Source: Chara braunii (taxonomy: Eukaryota; Streptophyta; Charophyceae; Charales; Characeae). Taken from it: a DNA stretch of 48,372 nt. Numbering within the stretch: the first letter of the stretch is position 1; each line of letters opens with the position of its first letter. Positions 29,531-40,749 of this stretch are shown here, piece after piece. Made by a program: the position numbers and the translations under genes. The notes beneath the pieces were generated by a model. That model was not told the DNA's origin. It worked only from the letters and a program-made list of their open reading frames with translations, and made no database searches. The DNA lies in contig BFEA01000182.1 in assembly GCA_003427395.1 (NCBI GenBank), forward strand, positions 1,788,188 through 1,836,559. The letters run 5' to 3'.

Positions 29531-32500
29531 AGTCCTTTGGGACATGCGTAAAAATTGGAATGATACAGAGGAGATAGGCGTGACCAGCACTTGTTGAGAC
29601 CTGCGGCTGGGCGAGGAGTAGGTGATAGAGCCCCTCGTACCCTCTATTTAAGGCGGCCTGGTCAGACCACCCGGGCTTTTTCATTGCACTCCTGAATTAC
29701 GAACAAGTAGTCGGGTATAGCGACCGTGCAGAAGGAAGGGACGGGCGCTAACTTCAACGCTACTTCGAAGCTGACTAAGAGGAAGAAGACAGGGAGATGA
29801 CGAGGAAGAAGAGTTAAAGAGGAGAGATGGAGGGAGACCTATGCCGCCGTTCTTAATGGAATCAGGCAGGGTGAAGGTTGAAGTTGGAGTTTTTGGGGCA
29901 GGCGATCATGAATCTGTGCTCAGATTTGGATGAGAGTTAGTGGGGGAGGAGATAACGCGAAAAGAGAGAGCGCGGACTTAACGAGGAGAGTAGTGGCGGG
30001 GTTTTTGAGGTGCTGCGGATCAAATGGTCGCGACAAATCTTTGATTTGGGCACTGGTTCGACCACTACAAGAGGTTTGGGCTGTGCAGCCACTATGGGAG
30101 TAAGGGATGTACCTTCTCATGTTCGAGTGGAAGACATTCGGTTTTGCTCACCTAACGATGGAAGTAGCGTGAGGAGGGCCGCGGGTTCGAGAGTCACCTG
30201 TTGGCCGGTGCTCCCAATCGTGATTGCGCTAATCTAATCGGGACACTGAATCATTGTTGCCTCGCCGTTATGGCCATCGTGGCGGTGCCCGACAATGCAT
30301 TCTTGGTGGGGTGCTCGTCGTTGAGGGCATCTGGGTCTACTTGATGAAGCCGCGCACACGTTCACTCACTCACGAGAGAGAGAAAGTACTCACCTCGAAC
30401 TGGCGATGCGGGATGAACCGAAAGTCGAGCTACAGTGCTAAACGACGAGGCGCAGTCACGAGGGGACTTCCCAGGTATCTGTCCCGATCTCACTTTGCAT
30501 ATGGTAAGTAGTGGAGTGGGTTGTGACGTGGTGCTGTTAGCTTCGAGGTCGCACTGTCCATCTGGTTCATCGTTTTCACCTTCAAGGTCGTCCTTGCAAA
30601 CTTGTGTGGGAGCTGCTCCTCCCGATCGCCAACTTAAGTCCAGACATCGCTCGTCATCCTGATCCTAGCCTCCCTCTGTGTGGTAGTCGTGGCAATCGAT
30701 GAATGCACCGGGCCAGGATCTAGCGTAAGATTCATTCCGATGTTGTTCATCCTATAAGTAGAAAACTCTCTTTCTCCCGCACGTGCAAGCGGCGACATTT
30801 GCATCTGACAGCACGTTAGTCCACACTCACGCCAGGATTTCTACTCAGTATACCTGTCCGTCACAGTGTACCTTCCTATGTCCTTGCGGAAGATTCATTC
30901 CTGTTTTGCACAGATTGAGGAGTAGCGGGGCAAGGTCCGTAATCGAGGTAACCATCGTGCTCTTGCACGTAGAAGATGGTGCGATGATCGTGGTCGTGCT
31001 TGACATCACCAAGCGCTGCTCTTGAACACGATGTTGATCATCTTTGTGACCATCTTAAGCTCATCAACGTGTTGTTCTCCGCGATCCTCATACGTACGGC
31101 CTTAGTGTCGATCCCCCGTTCGTAATGGTGCTGATTGTTTGTAGTAGAGAGCTTTGCTCATCATAAGATTTGATCGGTTTGCTACGGGTGTGCTTGTGAA
31201 CCTTAGCCCAACTGGGTTTCGTGGATTGAATCTGGTCGTGCAGTTGGCCATGTACATTCATGCGTGGGGTGAATGCGTGAAAATGTCAGTGTATCTTCCC
31301 ATCTGTTAGGGAAGGATTCATTCTTGGTTTACACACTTAGTGAAGCGCTGGTCATCAACGAGTGCTCCAGTTCATCACCATGTTTGCCTTTTGGTTATGG
31401 TATTCACGCTCCTCGTGATCGCTCTCAAGGTGGCGATCTTCAAGGTGGTGGTTTCCATCGTCCACGCAGCTTTTAAATCGCGTTGTGGTTTTCGTTCCAG
31501 CATCCTCAATCATCGTTATCCCGATGCTCTTCGAAGTGCAGCTCTTTCAAGTTGGATAGCCCACCAGCGCGATCTTAGTAATCGATTCGCTCGGCTTCGT
31601 GATCTTCAGTTGCTTGCTTCTTATCATCGTGCTCATTGTAGTTCTCGCTTCTACCAAGGAGCTGCCCTCCTTTCGGAAGTACCAGGCCATGAAGGCGTCA
31701 AGTGCATTTAGAGAGTGGCCTCAGTAAGCGTGTGAAGGCAGAGAGAGAGAGAGAGGACACTTACCACCAGTTTGGCGACGCGAGGAGAGCAGGAGGACGG
31801 GCCGTGGTGTAACGGTGCATTCATCCCTGTTCTAGCGGAAGATTCATCCTCTTCTTGTGCGTTGTGTATGGCAAGTATCTTCCCATCTCTAGATCATTCG
31901 CATTTCGCTCTTTTGATGAACGTTGAAGCTAGCCACACGGTTGTCACTCATGAGTGTTAGTTCGACCCGATCACAGATCTTTCATTGAGGTCCTGCGGTG
32001 TTGATCTGCTACGGCATCTTTTTGCTGAGTCACTGCTGAGTTCAAGGAAGCCCGCTGCTGCTTTTGAACTGCCGCTGCCTCTTCCTGCGAAGCCATTGCT
32101 GAGCGTTGCACCGTTACTTCGACTACATTGCTGATACAGTGGTCACTGTGCCTTGGCTAAAAGTTGCAACCGACTGACTATTGGGGTGAAGTGCTGCTGC
32201 TATTTTCTGAACATCAGTACTCTTGGTTTCGGAGTGGCCATCAGCTGTTGTTGAGCAGGTTGATTCGGGCTACTGATTGCTAGTCTACCTCGCTACTGCT
32301 ACTAAAGCACGGGCTATTGGCGATCCGCGGAGGTGCTATTGCAGTGACGTCAACTTCTGTTGTCTGTTGTGCAAATTGCTCTTACAGTTGTAGTGCGGCT
32401 TGTGGCTGCTACTGTTATACGATTGTGGTCCGCTGCTGCTATGGTTGGAGCTAGGTGTGGTCTGTGCATTTTTTGGAGTTGCAGACGTTCTTTCAAGAAG

Positions 32501-33340
32501 GGACATAGTCTGCGTTCCCTTGATCGGGCGACTACTTGGAGTTGTCGTTATTTGACGCTGCAACCGGTTGTTGCAGGCCGGCACTGTGCACCTTTGTGCA
32601 TCGTAACGTTGCTGAGTCGCCACTACGCCTCGTTGTTGTATTACTAAGCAGCGTTGTGCCTGTCTGCGGTGCTCATTGTTATGTGCTACTGTGGGGCACA
32701 CAACGTTTTGACCGTATCCTGTTACATTTCGCCTGCATTTCGAATAGGAACACTAGGGAGTGTGCTCTGTTCGCATGCGGTCATTCTAAACCGTTTGACT
32801 GTGTTTTGGATAAAGGGGTTGCTGCTGCAACTTGGAGGACTGTCTGGAGCTGATGTTCTTCGTCCGGGCCGTGATCTGTTCATCTCTACTGCATTTTTTT
32901 TTTGGCCATCATTGCGGGGCCCTTAGGGGATTCAAGGCAACAAGGCCCTCCCCTGCGAGTTGAGTCAGTCCCTCTCTTGTATTTCGAGCGTCTGAAACCC
33001 CTCCTTCTGCCCTTCTTACTCTAAGTCTAGTCCTGTTCTGAGAGGAAGGCGGCAGGCGGGATTGAAACCCGTAATCCGCGCCAAGGCCTCTGTGGGAGGT
33101 TCGCCCCACCGATTGCGGGAGCTCTGCCGGAGCCCAGCCGGGGTTCTGGAGGCAGGGAACGAACATGTATAATCTCGTTTTACTTGTGTGATCCCGCATT
33201 CCCCTAAATCTATTACCTTTTGTTGACTGAGATTATGATAAAGACTATCTATTTTTGACTTTATTTCTGTTTGTACTTATTTTTCAGAACCATTGTGAAT
33301 TGAAAGGAATGAATTTGTATGAAAGTCAGATACTTAATCT
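29531..33340. other. Intergenic DNA with diffuse internal repeats
   Basis: No gene recognised. GTGTAYCTTCCYAT and GGAAGATTCATTC motifs recur near 30866/30889, 31292/31314 and 31846/31875 in changing order, suggesting an old degenerate repeat. CTATTTAAGG (29642) looks like a TATA box. GGGTTCGAGAGTC (30184) and the reverse complement of GGGATTGAAACCCG (33057) resemble B boxes. 32050-32700 is rich in GCTGCT-type triplets, giving spurious Gln/Ser-rich frames. Confidence 0.35.
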
Positions 33341-33364
33341 GTTTGAGTCATACTTGCAAGCAGA

Positions 33365-33540
33365 CGGACCGGGCGAGCGTCCGGTCCGGTCCGGTTTTCC
33401 GTGTCCGGCACCCTCCCCCCGGACCAGACAGACCCGGACCGGACGGGACCGGACGGGGTACGGTCCGGTACTCTTCTGCCCGGTGCGGTTTGGTCCGGGA
33501 CTGGAGCGGTGCCTTCCCCGCACCGTCCGGGTTGGCAGGA
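33365..33540. promoter_or_regulatory. Left subterminal GGTCCGG cluster
   Basis: The 170 bases inside the left TIR are packed with CCGGTCCGG, GGACCGG and CGGTCCG variants on both strands and end in a poly-T run (33543-33566). A shorter cluster (39110-39157) adjoins the right TIR. In Ac/Ds, subterminal short repeats are transposase-binding sites; the same role here is inference. Confidence 0.5.
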
Positions 33541-34067
33541 CCCTTTTTTTTTTTTTTTTTTTTTTTGAGGTTCCGCTGGGTAGGGGGCATTGTTGGTGGG
33601 GAGTGCACACCTCTGAGGGGTCTGAATTTGCGAACCATTGGCAAATGTAAGGGGGTGCGCACAAGACTCGTCTTACGAGCCAAGCGACGGTGTCGTGACT
33701 GTAACAATTGCATTGGCGGGGCAGGCAGTGTGGCAGGGTACTCACTTGTTAACTTGTTATTACTTGTTACCTGATGCAGACACAGAAACACTGCATAGCC
33801 AGCAAAACAGAACACTGCATAGCCAGCAAAACAGAACACTGCAAATGGGCAAATGACAAAAAACCACACATGCAAACTGCAACACGGGAGGAATGGACAA
33901 AATGCCAACTTAAAGACCTAACTTAAGTTAGTTAACTGATGATGAGAAGATGAACTACAACTTCTAGAAGTTGTCGTTCACAGTTCTTACTTTGTTCTAA
34001 GTTCAACCGAACATCGAAAGATAAACCGCGAAACTGCAAACTTTGCAGTCAGCGGCATCAACTCCGC

Positions 34068-34900
34068 CTAATCCTCTACACTTCCCCGTGCACAAGTCTC
34101 ACCCTCTTCCTCTGCGACCCCTTCCTCTTTCTCCTCCCCTTCCTCTTTCTCCTCCCCTTCCTCTACCCCCTCCCCTTCCTCTTCCTCCTCGCCTTCCTCT
34201 TCCTCCTCGCCTTCCTCCTCCTCCTCCTCGTGCTTAGTTCCCTCCTCTACACTCCGCGGTTCTGCGTCGTTGGCATCATGATCTTCATCATCCCCTTCCT
34301 CTGATGAAGTTGAAGACGATGAACATGCTTCCGTGCCGTCATCGTCAATGATGTCATCCCTCTTTCTGGTTTTTGCTGCTGCTTTTTTCTTTCCAGCGGT
34401 TTTCTTTTTTCTCGATGCTTCCAACGCTGCCTTTTTCTTCCCAACTCGCATTGCTGCTTTTCTTGCTGCGACCTCTCTGTTGGTCGGCCGCCCTCTCTTT
34501 CGTTTCTCCGGAGTAGCAATGTCCTCCTCCGCAGCACGTTTACCGTGCTGGCGATCCTCATCACCGCACCGCACTTTACGTTGCCTGCTGCTTCCGCCTT
34601 CCTTTCGACCCTCCACCCAATCGCCCGTCTCTCTAGCCCGCAGCGCAAGCTCCCGGTCCTCCTTGTTATACCGCACTTCAGGTGCTGGGCGCTGATGGCC
34701 CGACAACCTTCGCAAGGCACGCTCCAGCTGCCTCCCCGGTCGCGTGTTGAAGTGCCAGTCGTTCGTGTACTATCTATGTGCGCAAGGCCCTCCTCCTGGT
34801 CCATTGCATTGTCCACCTCGTCATTGCGCAACCACCTCCTTGCCATAGGCACTTCCTCGTCATCGTCGTTGTCCTCCGACTCGTCTTCCTTGTCCGACAC
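34068..34900 (-). pseudogene. Basic/acidic C-terminal extension of the hAT protein
   Basis: It follows the transposase dimerisation domain after a TGA at about 34940. The minus strand encodes an acidic start (SDKEDESEDNDDDEEVPMAR), then after a frame change a basic region with an AT-hook-like KRKRGRPTNREVAARKA, Lys-rich KKK runs and a long Glu/Gly acidic tail. The open frame continues well past the stop, so relatives may carry this tail in one protein. A separate element-encoded DNA-binding protein is the alternative. Confidence 0.45.
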
Positions 34901-34939
34901 GTCATTCCCGCCACTTCGGCGTGCTGTTCTTCACCCGTT

Positions 34940-37001
34940 CACCCAATCATTGTAAAATTGCTCTGCCTCCTCCTTCAACTCGGCGTCCGGCATTTCCTCC
35001 ACCCACGGAATGTGGACATCATCCACACCACGACCGTGCTCTTGCCTCCACTGTAGGTGGAGGTTCCAATTGTTGTAGACGAGCTTAGGCGGGTGGGCAT
35101 AATTTTCGTCCTCCTCCTGCCAAAAACGAGTTCATGCAGACTCCAGTTGCGTTCGCATGCCGCGGATGAGCATGCCTGGCCCAACAGTCTGATCGCTTGG
35201 GGTTGCAAAAGATGCAGCCGCGAGCCAAACGCATCCCACCACATCGCCGGGGTCTTGGCGCGTGCTGCACGCAAAGCTTCCTCTGATTGCAAGGCCCCCC
35301 TCAAATTCACCCACTCGTCAACCTCCCAGCTCACGTCATCGAACATCTCGTCCGTGCACCAGGTGTACACCATATGTTGAACCCGGCTCGGATCTCGGTG
35401 TCTTTGAAGGAGCCCTGCGATCTGTACTCCGGGTCCAGGAAGGCTGCTGCACAGTGCAACTCTGAAGTCATGAACGCCCATCGATCCATGAGGATCGACT
35501 CGACCTCTGCCTTCTCGAAGTCTGTCAAGATGTCCAGGTTGCGAATCGACTCCACCACACCATCCATTTGATGATAAACCTGGGCGATTGTTGCGCCCGG
35601 ACCATCGATGAGCTATAGTAGCGTTACGATGGGGTCCGTGGTCCTCAAGGCCTTGTCCACCCGCTCCCAAAAGCCGCCATCCAGGATAATCACCGTCACC
35701 TCCTCGAATTGAGAATGCAAATGGGGTGGCACTATGGAGGAGACCCACCCGCTGGCAGCCACAGTCAATTTCAGGGCGTTTCTCCTGTCCCACAGCGACT
35801 GCAACATGATGATGTTGGTCGCGAATCGAGTGACACCCGGCCTCTTAATCTGCACACCACCTGATTTGGTCAGGAAGAGTGTTCGAACCTTGTCGTGGTT
35901 CATCACGAACTTCCCCAACACATTCCCCCTCTTCACAATCTCCGCAAACCACGGAATGTGCTTGTCCATATCCTCCAATGCGAGGTCAAGGGCATGCGCC
36001 GTGCAACCCACCCGGAATATGCACGGGTATTTTTTCTCCACCAACTTCCCGGCCTTCACACAAACCCAGGCATTATCCATGATCACCCCAACCACACTTT
36101 TTGGGCCAATCTCCTCAATCGCAGCGGTGAGTATTCTGTAGTACGCACTGGCGTCTTTGTCCTTTCCCGCTACGCACACCGACTTCCAAAAGACGGTGTC
36201 AATGGGAGAGGACACCATGACGTTTACGTGTGGTCTTCCCCGCCGGTCAGACCCCTCATCTACTTGCACCATACAGCCTGTGCGAGCCCACTTCTTCGCC
36301 AACCTCCCCACGTCCTCGATCGCCCTCTGGTGCTGTCCGTTCAATCGGCCATTACGCGCCGCCTCTCTCGAGTGTAGTCTCCATGATGGGTGGGCCTCTC
36401 ATATGGCGTTCACCATGTCGTTGAAGAACCCGTTCTGAACATGTTGAATGGTTGGTTTGTGCACGTCATCCAGCGGTCTACTCTTCTTGACGTCTGCTCA
36501 TTCTTTGTGACAACGCTGTCGGTCTCCTCCAACACCATGTGTTGCATCCTTGCAGCAGGTGCAGCAGATGCACCTGTGCGATGCACCGTGATACCTGGCC
36601 CACTGCCGCCCACACCCTTCGTCACAAGTATCGCCCGCCGCTTCGCCACAGGCGTCGCCCACCCCTTCGACCGAACCCCCGCCCATAGAAGCAGCCACCA
36701 AACTGGTGACAGCAGGTAGGGCATTGGCACCATCCCTCGGCATGCCCGAGTCTATCCTTGCCAGTCGCAATCCTTCCTTCCTTCTCAATATGTCCTCTGC
36801 GGTCAATGTTTTCGTTGATTTCTGAACTGCGCAAATCCCCTTCGTGAAATGTTCCTTCAGGCGATTGAGATTGCCCGAAAATTTTAGATCGCAGTAATGG
36901 TAGAGCCACCACTTTCCCCCCTTCGAAGGATCCTTACCCGCGGGGCCAAGGACATCAAAATGGCGCGTGACAAGGCTGGCTTCATGCTTGCAGCTCGACA
37001 T
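34940..37001 (-). pseudogene. hAT transposase, frameshifted
   Basis: The minus strand begins near 37001 with a BED-type zinc finger: GKWWLYHYCDLKFSGNLNRL, KEHFTKGIC. The first Cys of the CxxC pair is replaced by Tyr. After frame changes near 36500-36350 comes a DUF659 core (35613-36344) with QVDEGSDRRGRPHVNVMV, SVVGVIMDNA, CVKAGKLVEKKYP and CTAHALDLALEDM. Then follow an in-frame TAG at 35613-35615, ILMDRWAFMTSELHCAAAFL, a frame change near 35370, YTWCTDEMFDDVSWEVDEW and the dimerisation motif AMWWDAFGSRLHLLQPQAIR, LLGQACSSAACERNWS. Domain order is that of plant hAT transposases. At least three frameshifts and one stop make it inactive. Confidence 0.9.
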
Positions 37002-37083
37002 GATGACCTACACGCAGCAATAACAGAGCCAGAATATCAGCCCCGCTCCACTTGTACACCCTGTACTCAGCCACGCTCCCGGC

Positions 37084-38050
37084 TTCAAGAGATAGAGGAG
37101 AGATGGAGGAGAGATGGAGGAGAGATGGGTGTAATAGTAGGAAAGATGGAGGACAGGTGTACTGCAGATGTAGGAGAAATGGACGAGAGNNNNNNNNNNN
37201 NNNNNNNNNNNNNNNNNNNNNNNNNNNNNNNNNNNNNNNNNNNNNNNNNNNNNNNNNNNNNNNNNNNNNNNNNNGAGAGATGGTGGAGAGATGGAGGAAA
37301 GATGTACGAGAGATGTACGAGAAATGGAAGAGATGGAGGAGAGATGGAGGAGAGATGGAGGAGAGATGGAGAGGAGATGGAGGAGAGATGGAGGAGACAT
37401 GGAGGACGAGATGGAGGAGAGATGGAGGAGAGATGGAGGGGAGATGGAGGAGAGATGGAAGAGAGATGGAGGAGAGATGGAGGAGAGATGGAGGAGAGAT
37501 GGAGGAGAGATGGAGGAGAGATGGGTGTAATAGTAGGAAAGATGGAGGAAAGATGGAGGAAAGATGGAGGAGACGTGTATTACAGATGTAGGAGAAATGG
37601 ACGAGAGATGGTGGAGAGATGGAGGAATGATGGATGACAGATGTAGGAGAAATGGAGGAGAGATGGAGGAGAAATGGAGGAGAGATGGAGCAGAGATGGA
37701 TAAGAGATGGAGGAGAGATGGAGGAGAAATGGAGGAGAGATGGAGGAAAGATGGAGGAGAGATGGACGAGAGATGTAGGAGAAATGGAGGAGGAATGGAG
37801 GAGAGATGGGAGACAATAGTAGGAGAAACGGAGAAAAGATGGAGGAGAGATGGACTAGAGATGTAGGCGAAATGGAGGAGAGATGGAGGAAGATGGAGGA
37901 GAGATGGAGGAGAAATGGAGGAGGGATGGAGGAGAGATAGAGGAGAGATGGAGGAGGGATGGAGGAAAGATGGAGGAGAAATGGAGCAGAGATGGATGAC
38001 AAATGGAGGAAAGATGGAAGATAATCTGAGGGAATATGGAGGACAGACGA
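37084..38050. repeat. 11-bp purine minisatellite (GGAGAGATGGA)
   Basis: Nearly 1 kb of imperfect tandem units of 11 bp (ATGGAGGAGAG), interrupted by an 85-N gap at 37190-37274. Because 11 is not a multiple of 3, all plus frames spell MEERWRRDGGE and the minus frames spell SSISPPSLLHL repeats. The long frames (up to 349 codons) are therefore artefacts. It lies inside the hAT element, between the transposase start and the right end. Confidence 0.95.
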
Positions 38051-38935
38051 AACGCAAAAAAGATTTAAAAAAAAAACTCTGCCCCTCTCAACACGTCCTC
38101 CCTTCCCCTTCTCCCTTGTCCCTCCCTCCCTCCCTTTTACCTCGCTTCTCCCTCCAGTTCTCCACTCATGCTAATAAAGAGTGAGAGGGTTTTCAAATAG
38201 AGAGGGCTTTCCAAAAACGTCCTCGTGCGAGTTATCCCCTTCACATGAATGAAGAGCGAGAGGAGAAAGAGAATGAAGCCCCCTCGTGTCCCGCCCGAAA
38301 TCCGATCGATCCGACGAACCCGAAAAAAACGAACTTATTACCTGCCCTGGGGGACGACGAGTTGGACGACGCGAGGAAGTGAGGAGAACGAGGGGAAGGA
38401 GGAAGACGACGGGCTGGAGAGGAGGACGACGAAATGGGGGGGTGGGTGGGGGGAGGAGGGAGGAGAACAGGAGGAAGTGAGGAGGATGGAGAGGAGTACG
38501 ACGAGAGATAAGAGGAGGAGAAGCGGACGGGCAGGATGGCGACGGGAGGAAGTGTGGAGGAGGACAAAGACGAGGAGAAGCAGAAGAGGGGGGAGACGAG
38601 GAGAAGCAGAAGAGGGGGAAGACAAGGGGGAGGTGGAGGAGGAGGAGCAGCAGCGGAGGAGGACGAGGGGGAGGAGGACGATGGGCTGGTGACACTCGCC
38701 GTCGGGACAACAATATGGCGATGGGCGGGATGGGTTGCTCCTCCTCGATGGCCGCAACGACGATGTTCCTCCTCAACGGCAGCAACAACAGGCAAGATGG
38801 CGACGGGCAGAACGGCAGCACGGCAGTGTGGCGAACGACGACAAGCAGGACGACGCAAATAGCAGATGGCTGGCGGGACTTTCCTCTGCAAGTGCGTTTC
38901 GAACCAGGTGAGTAATGTCGTGAGTCGGGGTTTCA
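38051..38935. other. Purine-rich non-coding DNA within the hAT element
   Basis: GAGGA-rich DNA with a direct repeat of GACGAGGAGAAGCAGAAGAG near 38569 and 38596. The long frames on both strands are low-complexity Arg/Glu or Ser/Pro and carry no domain. It is probably untranslated filler of the transposon. Confidence 0.5.
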
Positions 38936-39244
38936 GATTTTGAAACCCCAAGGCGATTCGCGCTTAAGCGGAGGCTGGAATGTTTTTTTGGCGGTACCAG
39001 TCAGATTTTTGGAAAGGGGTCTCCAAACTGCCGGTTTGACCCCCGTTTTTTTTTTTTTTGGGGGGGCGGGGGGGGTAACTGCTCGTCGGGCGCACATTTG
39101 TGCGCTGCACGGGTCCGGTCCGGCGGTCCGCCGCACGTGCGGGAACCGCGCGGACGGCGTCTGCTTGCAAGTATGGTTTGAATTAAGAAAAGGGGAAAAG
39201 GAGGAAGGTGGGAGGAAGGCGTTTTGCTTGCGTTTGAACGGGTC

Positions 39245-40383
39245 AACCCAAGGCTGGATCCCTCTAAGTTGAGTGGGTTCAATTATTTTTGTTTGCTGGG
39301 CCGAATGTATGCCTTTTTAGGACTGGGCCTATCCTAAGTTGGACGGACCAGTCGCTGTTTCTTTTGAGGGTTTCTGAACAGGAGGACGGGCACCCTAAGT
39401 TGGGAGGACTCAGAATCCTGATGTTTCTTTTTGGGTTGCTGAAAACAGAGCTGGGGATATTCTAAGTTGAGTAGACCCAGTTCTGTATGTGTTTTCTTCT
39501 GAGGGGTACAAAGGCATAAGACTAAGCGTACCCCTAAGTTGGGGCGGCTTAGTCATAAGCTGTGAACGTAATGGTCAAACGAAAGTATAAAATTTTGATA
39601 CATATTATACGAACTTGTATTATCTGGCAGACCGGGCACCCTAAGTTGGGAAAGCCAGTCAGTAAGTCAGGTAGAACAAAATGAGAAGAGAGACAACCGA
39701 AGAATATAAAGTGAAGGTAACCCGGGCAGACTGAGCGTACCCTTAAGTTAGGGCGGTTCAGTCTTATGCTCGTGATTATATAAAGGAGCAGAGAGTTAGT
39801 ATAAATCTTCTTTTATTTTATTTTCCCTTTTAAACACAAGGCAGGGTTGGACGTCTCCCTAAGTTGGGTAGGTCTGACCATCTGCCTACTAAAGAAGAAA
39901 GGAAATTATACAGTTTCTACCAAAGTATTTGTTTGTTTCAAATTGTTGTTGCGGAGGCTAAGCGTACCCTTAAACTGTTTAGGCTAACTAGGCGTACCCC
40001 TAAGTTGGGGCGGCCTAGTGATATGCCCTTGTCGTGGATGTTATAGGTTGGACGTACCCTTAAGTTAGGGTGGTCTGACCATTCGTCGTTTGCATTTGTT
40101 TAGGCAGGTTAGGCATACCCCTAAGTTGGGGCAGTCTAGTCTTATGCCTCACGTTGTCAGTTAGGCAGAAGCCAGACATACCCCTAAGTTGGGGCGGTCT
40201 GGTCATATGCTTTATGTTCATAATTTATGTTGGGTTGGTCATACCCCTAAGTTGGGGCAGTCTGGACATACATTTTTGTCATGGAAGGTAGGCATACCCC
40301 TAAGTTGGGGCAGTCTAGTTGTGCTTACCCTATTTGTTTCACTTTGGCAGGTCAGGCGTACCCCTAAGTTGGGGCGGTCTGAT
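39245..40383 (+). ncRNA. Array of about 15 TAAGTT-loop hairpins
   Basis: Each unit has the loop TAAGTT, a 3-4 bp inner stem (usually CCCC/GGGG), a small asymmetric internal loop (GTA or ATA against CG, CA or TG) and a 5-8 bp middle stem. Several have an outer AGGCA/TGCCT-type stem 3-5 bases further out. Loops are at 39265, 39335, 39397, 39463, 39535, 39642, 39744, 39860, 40001, 40061, 40122, 40185, 40248, 40301 and 40365, with a broken copy at 39955-39985. Stems differ between copies but stay paired: GACTAAGC/GCTTAGTC, ACTAGGC/GCCTAGT, CCAGAC/GTCTGG; inner CCCC/GGGG, CCCT/AGGG, TCC/GGA. Imperfect pairs in the arms are G.T on this strand. Spacers between units are unrelated. Transcription is inferred, not seen. 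Confidence 0.6.
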
Positions 40384-40749
40384 TTCATGCCATAGGAAAG
40401 GGGGTTACTTAGAGTCAAAAAAATTGAGAGATTAACGAACTATTTGGATTAAACTGATGTGGGACTGAGAGAGATGTTTGTTTATGCATGTTTGCGGGCA
40501 CTCGTCTGGGGCATCTTTTTGATAGCTTAGTTGCTTCAGATGCTCGCTGAGTGCTGGAGCTATAGGTAAGTGAGATGGATGATGGGAGGGAAGCTTGGGA
40601 TGTGGTAGAACTGACCCTACTAGAAGTTAGGACCCGTGATAGCTCATGATGCAATCTTCAAAAGAGGATCATGTAAACTATCTCCAGTTCGAACTATCAA
40701 ATAAGCGTCAGAAGTTTATCCCAAGTATAGTTGTACTTTGTCTTTGCGT

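Larger units (their letters stand above)
33349..39175 (-). mobile_element. hAT transposon with complete ends, decayed
   Basis: Terminal inverted repeats of 18 bp, CATACTTGCAAGCAGACG at 33349-33366 and its exact reverse complement at 39158-39175, are flanked by an 8-bp target-site duplication, GTTTGAGT (33341-33348) and GTTTGAAT (39176-39183), matching at 7 of 8 positions. Eight-base duplications are the hallmark of hAT elements. Inside are a minus-strand transposase (34068-37001), subterminal GGTCCGG-rich DNA at both ends, poly-T/poly-G tracts and a large purine minisatellite. Frameshifts and stops show it is inactive, although its ends may still be usable by a related transposase. Confidence 0.85.

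Noticed and set aside
30180-30200. A tRNA gene around GGGTTCGAGAGTC
   Set aside because: Only a B box is present; no A box or cloverleaf could be drawn upstream.
32336-32701. A Gln/Ser/Asn-rich minus-strand protein
   Set aside because: The composition follows from GCTGCT-type triplet DNA; no domain and no support from flanking sequence.
37008-38057. A 349-codon minus-strand frame rich in Ser, Pro, Leu and His
   Set aside because: It is the reverse reading of an 11-bp purine minisatellite, repeats every 11 residues and runs through an N gap.
38171-38951. Overlapping 147-236 codon frames on both strands
   Set aside because: They are low-complexity Arg/Glu or Ser/Pro products of GAGGA-rich DNA inside the hAT element, with no domain.
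39245-40383. CRISPR-like array, because short repeats alternate with unique spacers
   Set aside because: The repeats differ in sequence except for the loop and inner stem, spacing is irregular, no cas genes exist, and the context is eukaryotic.
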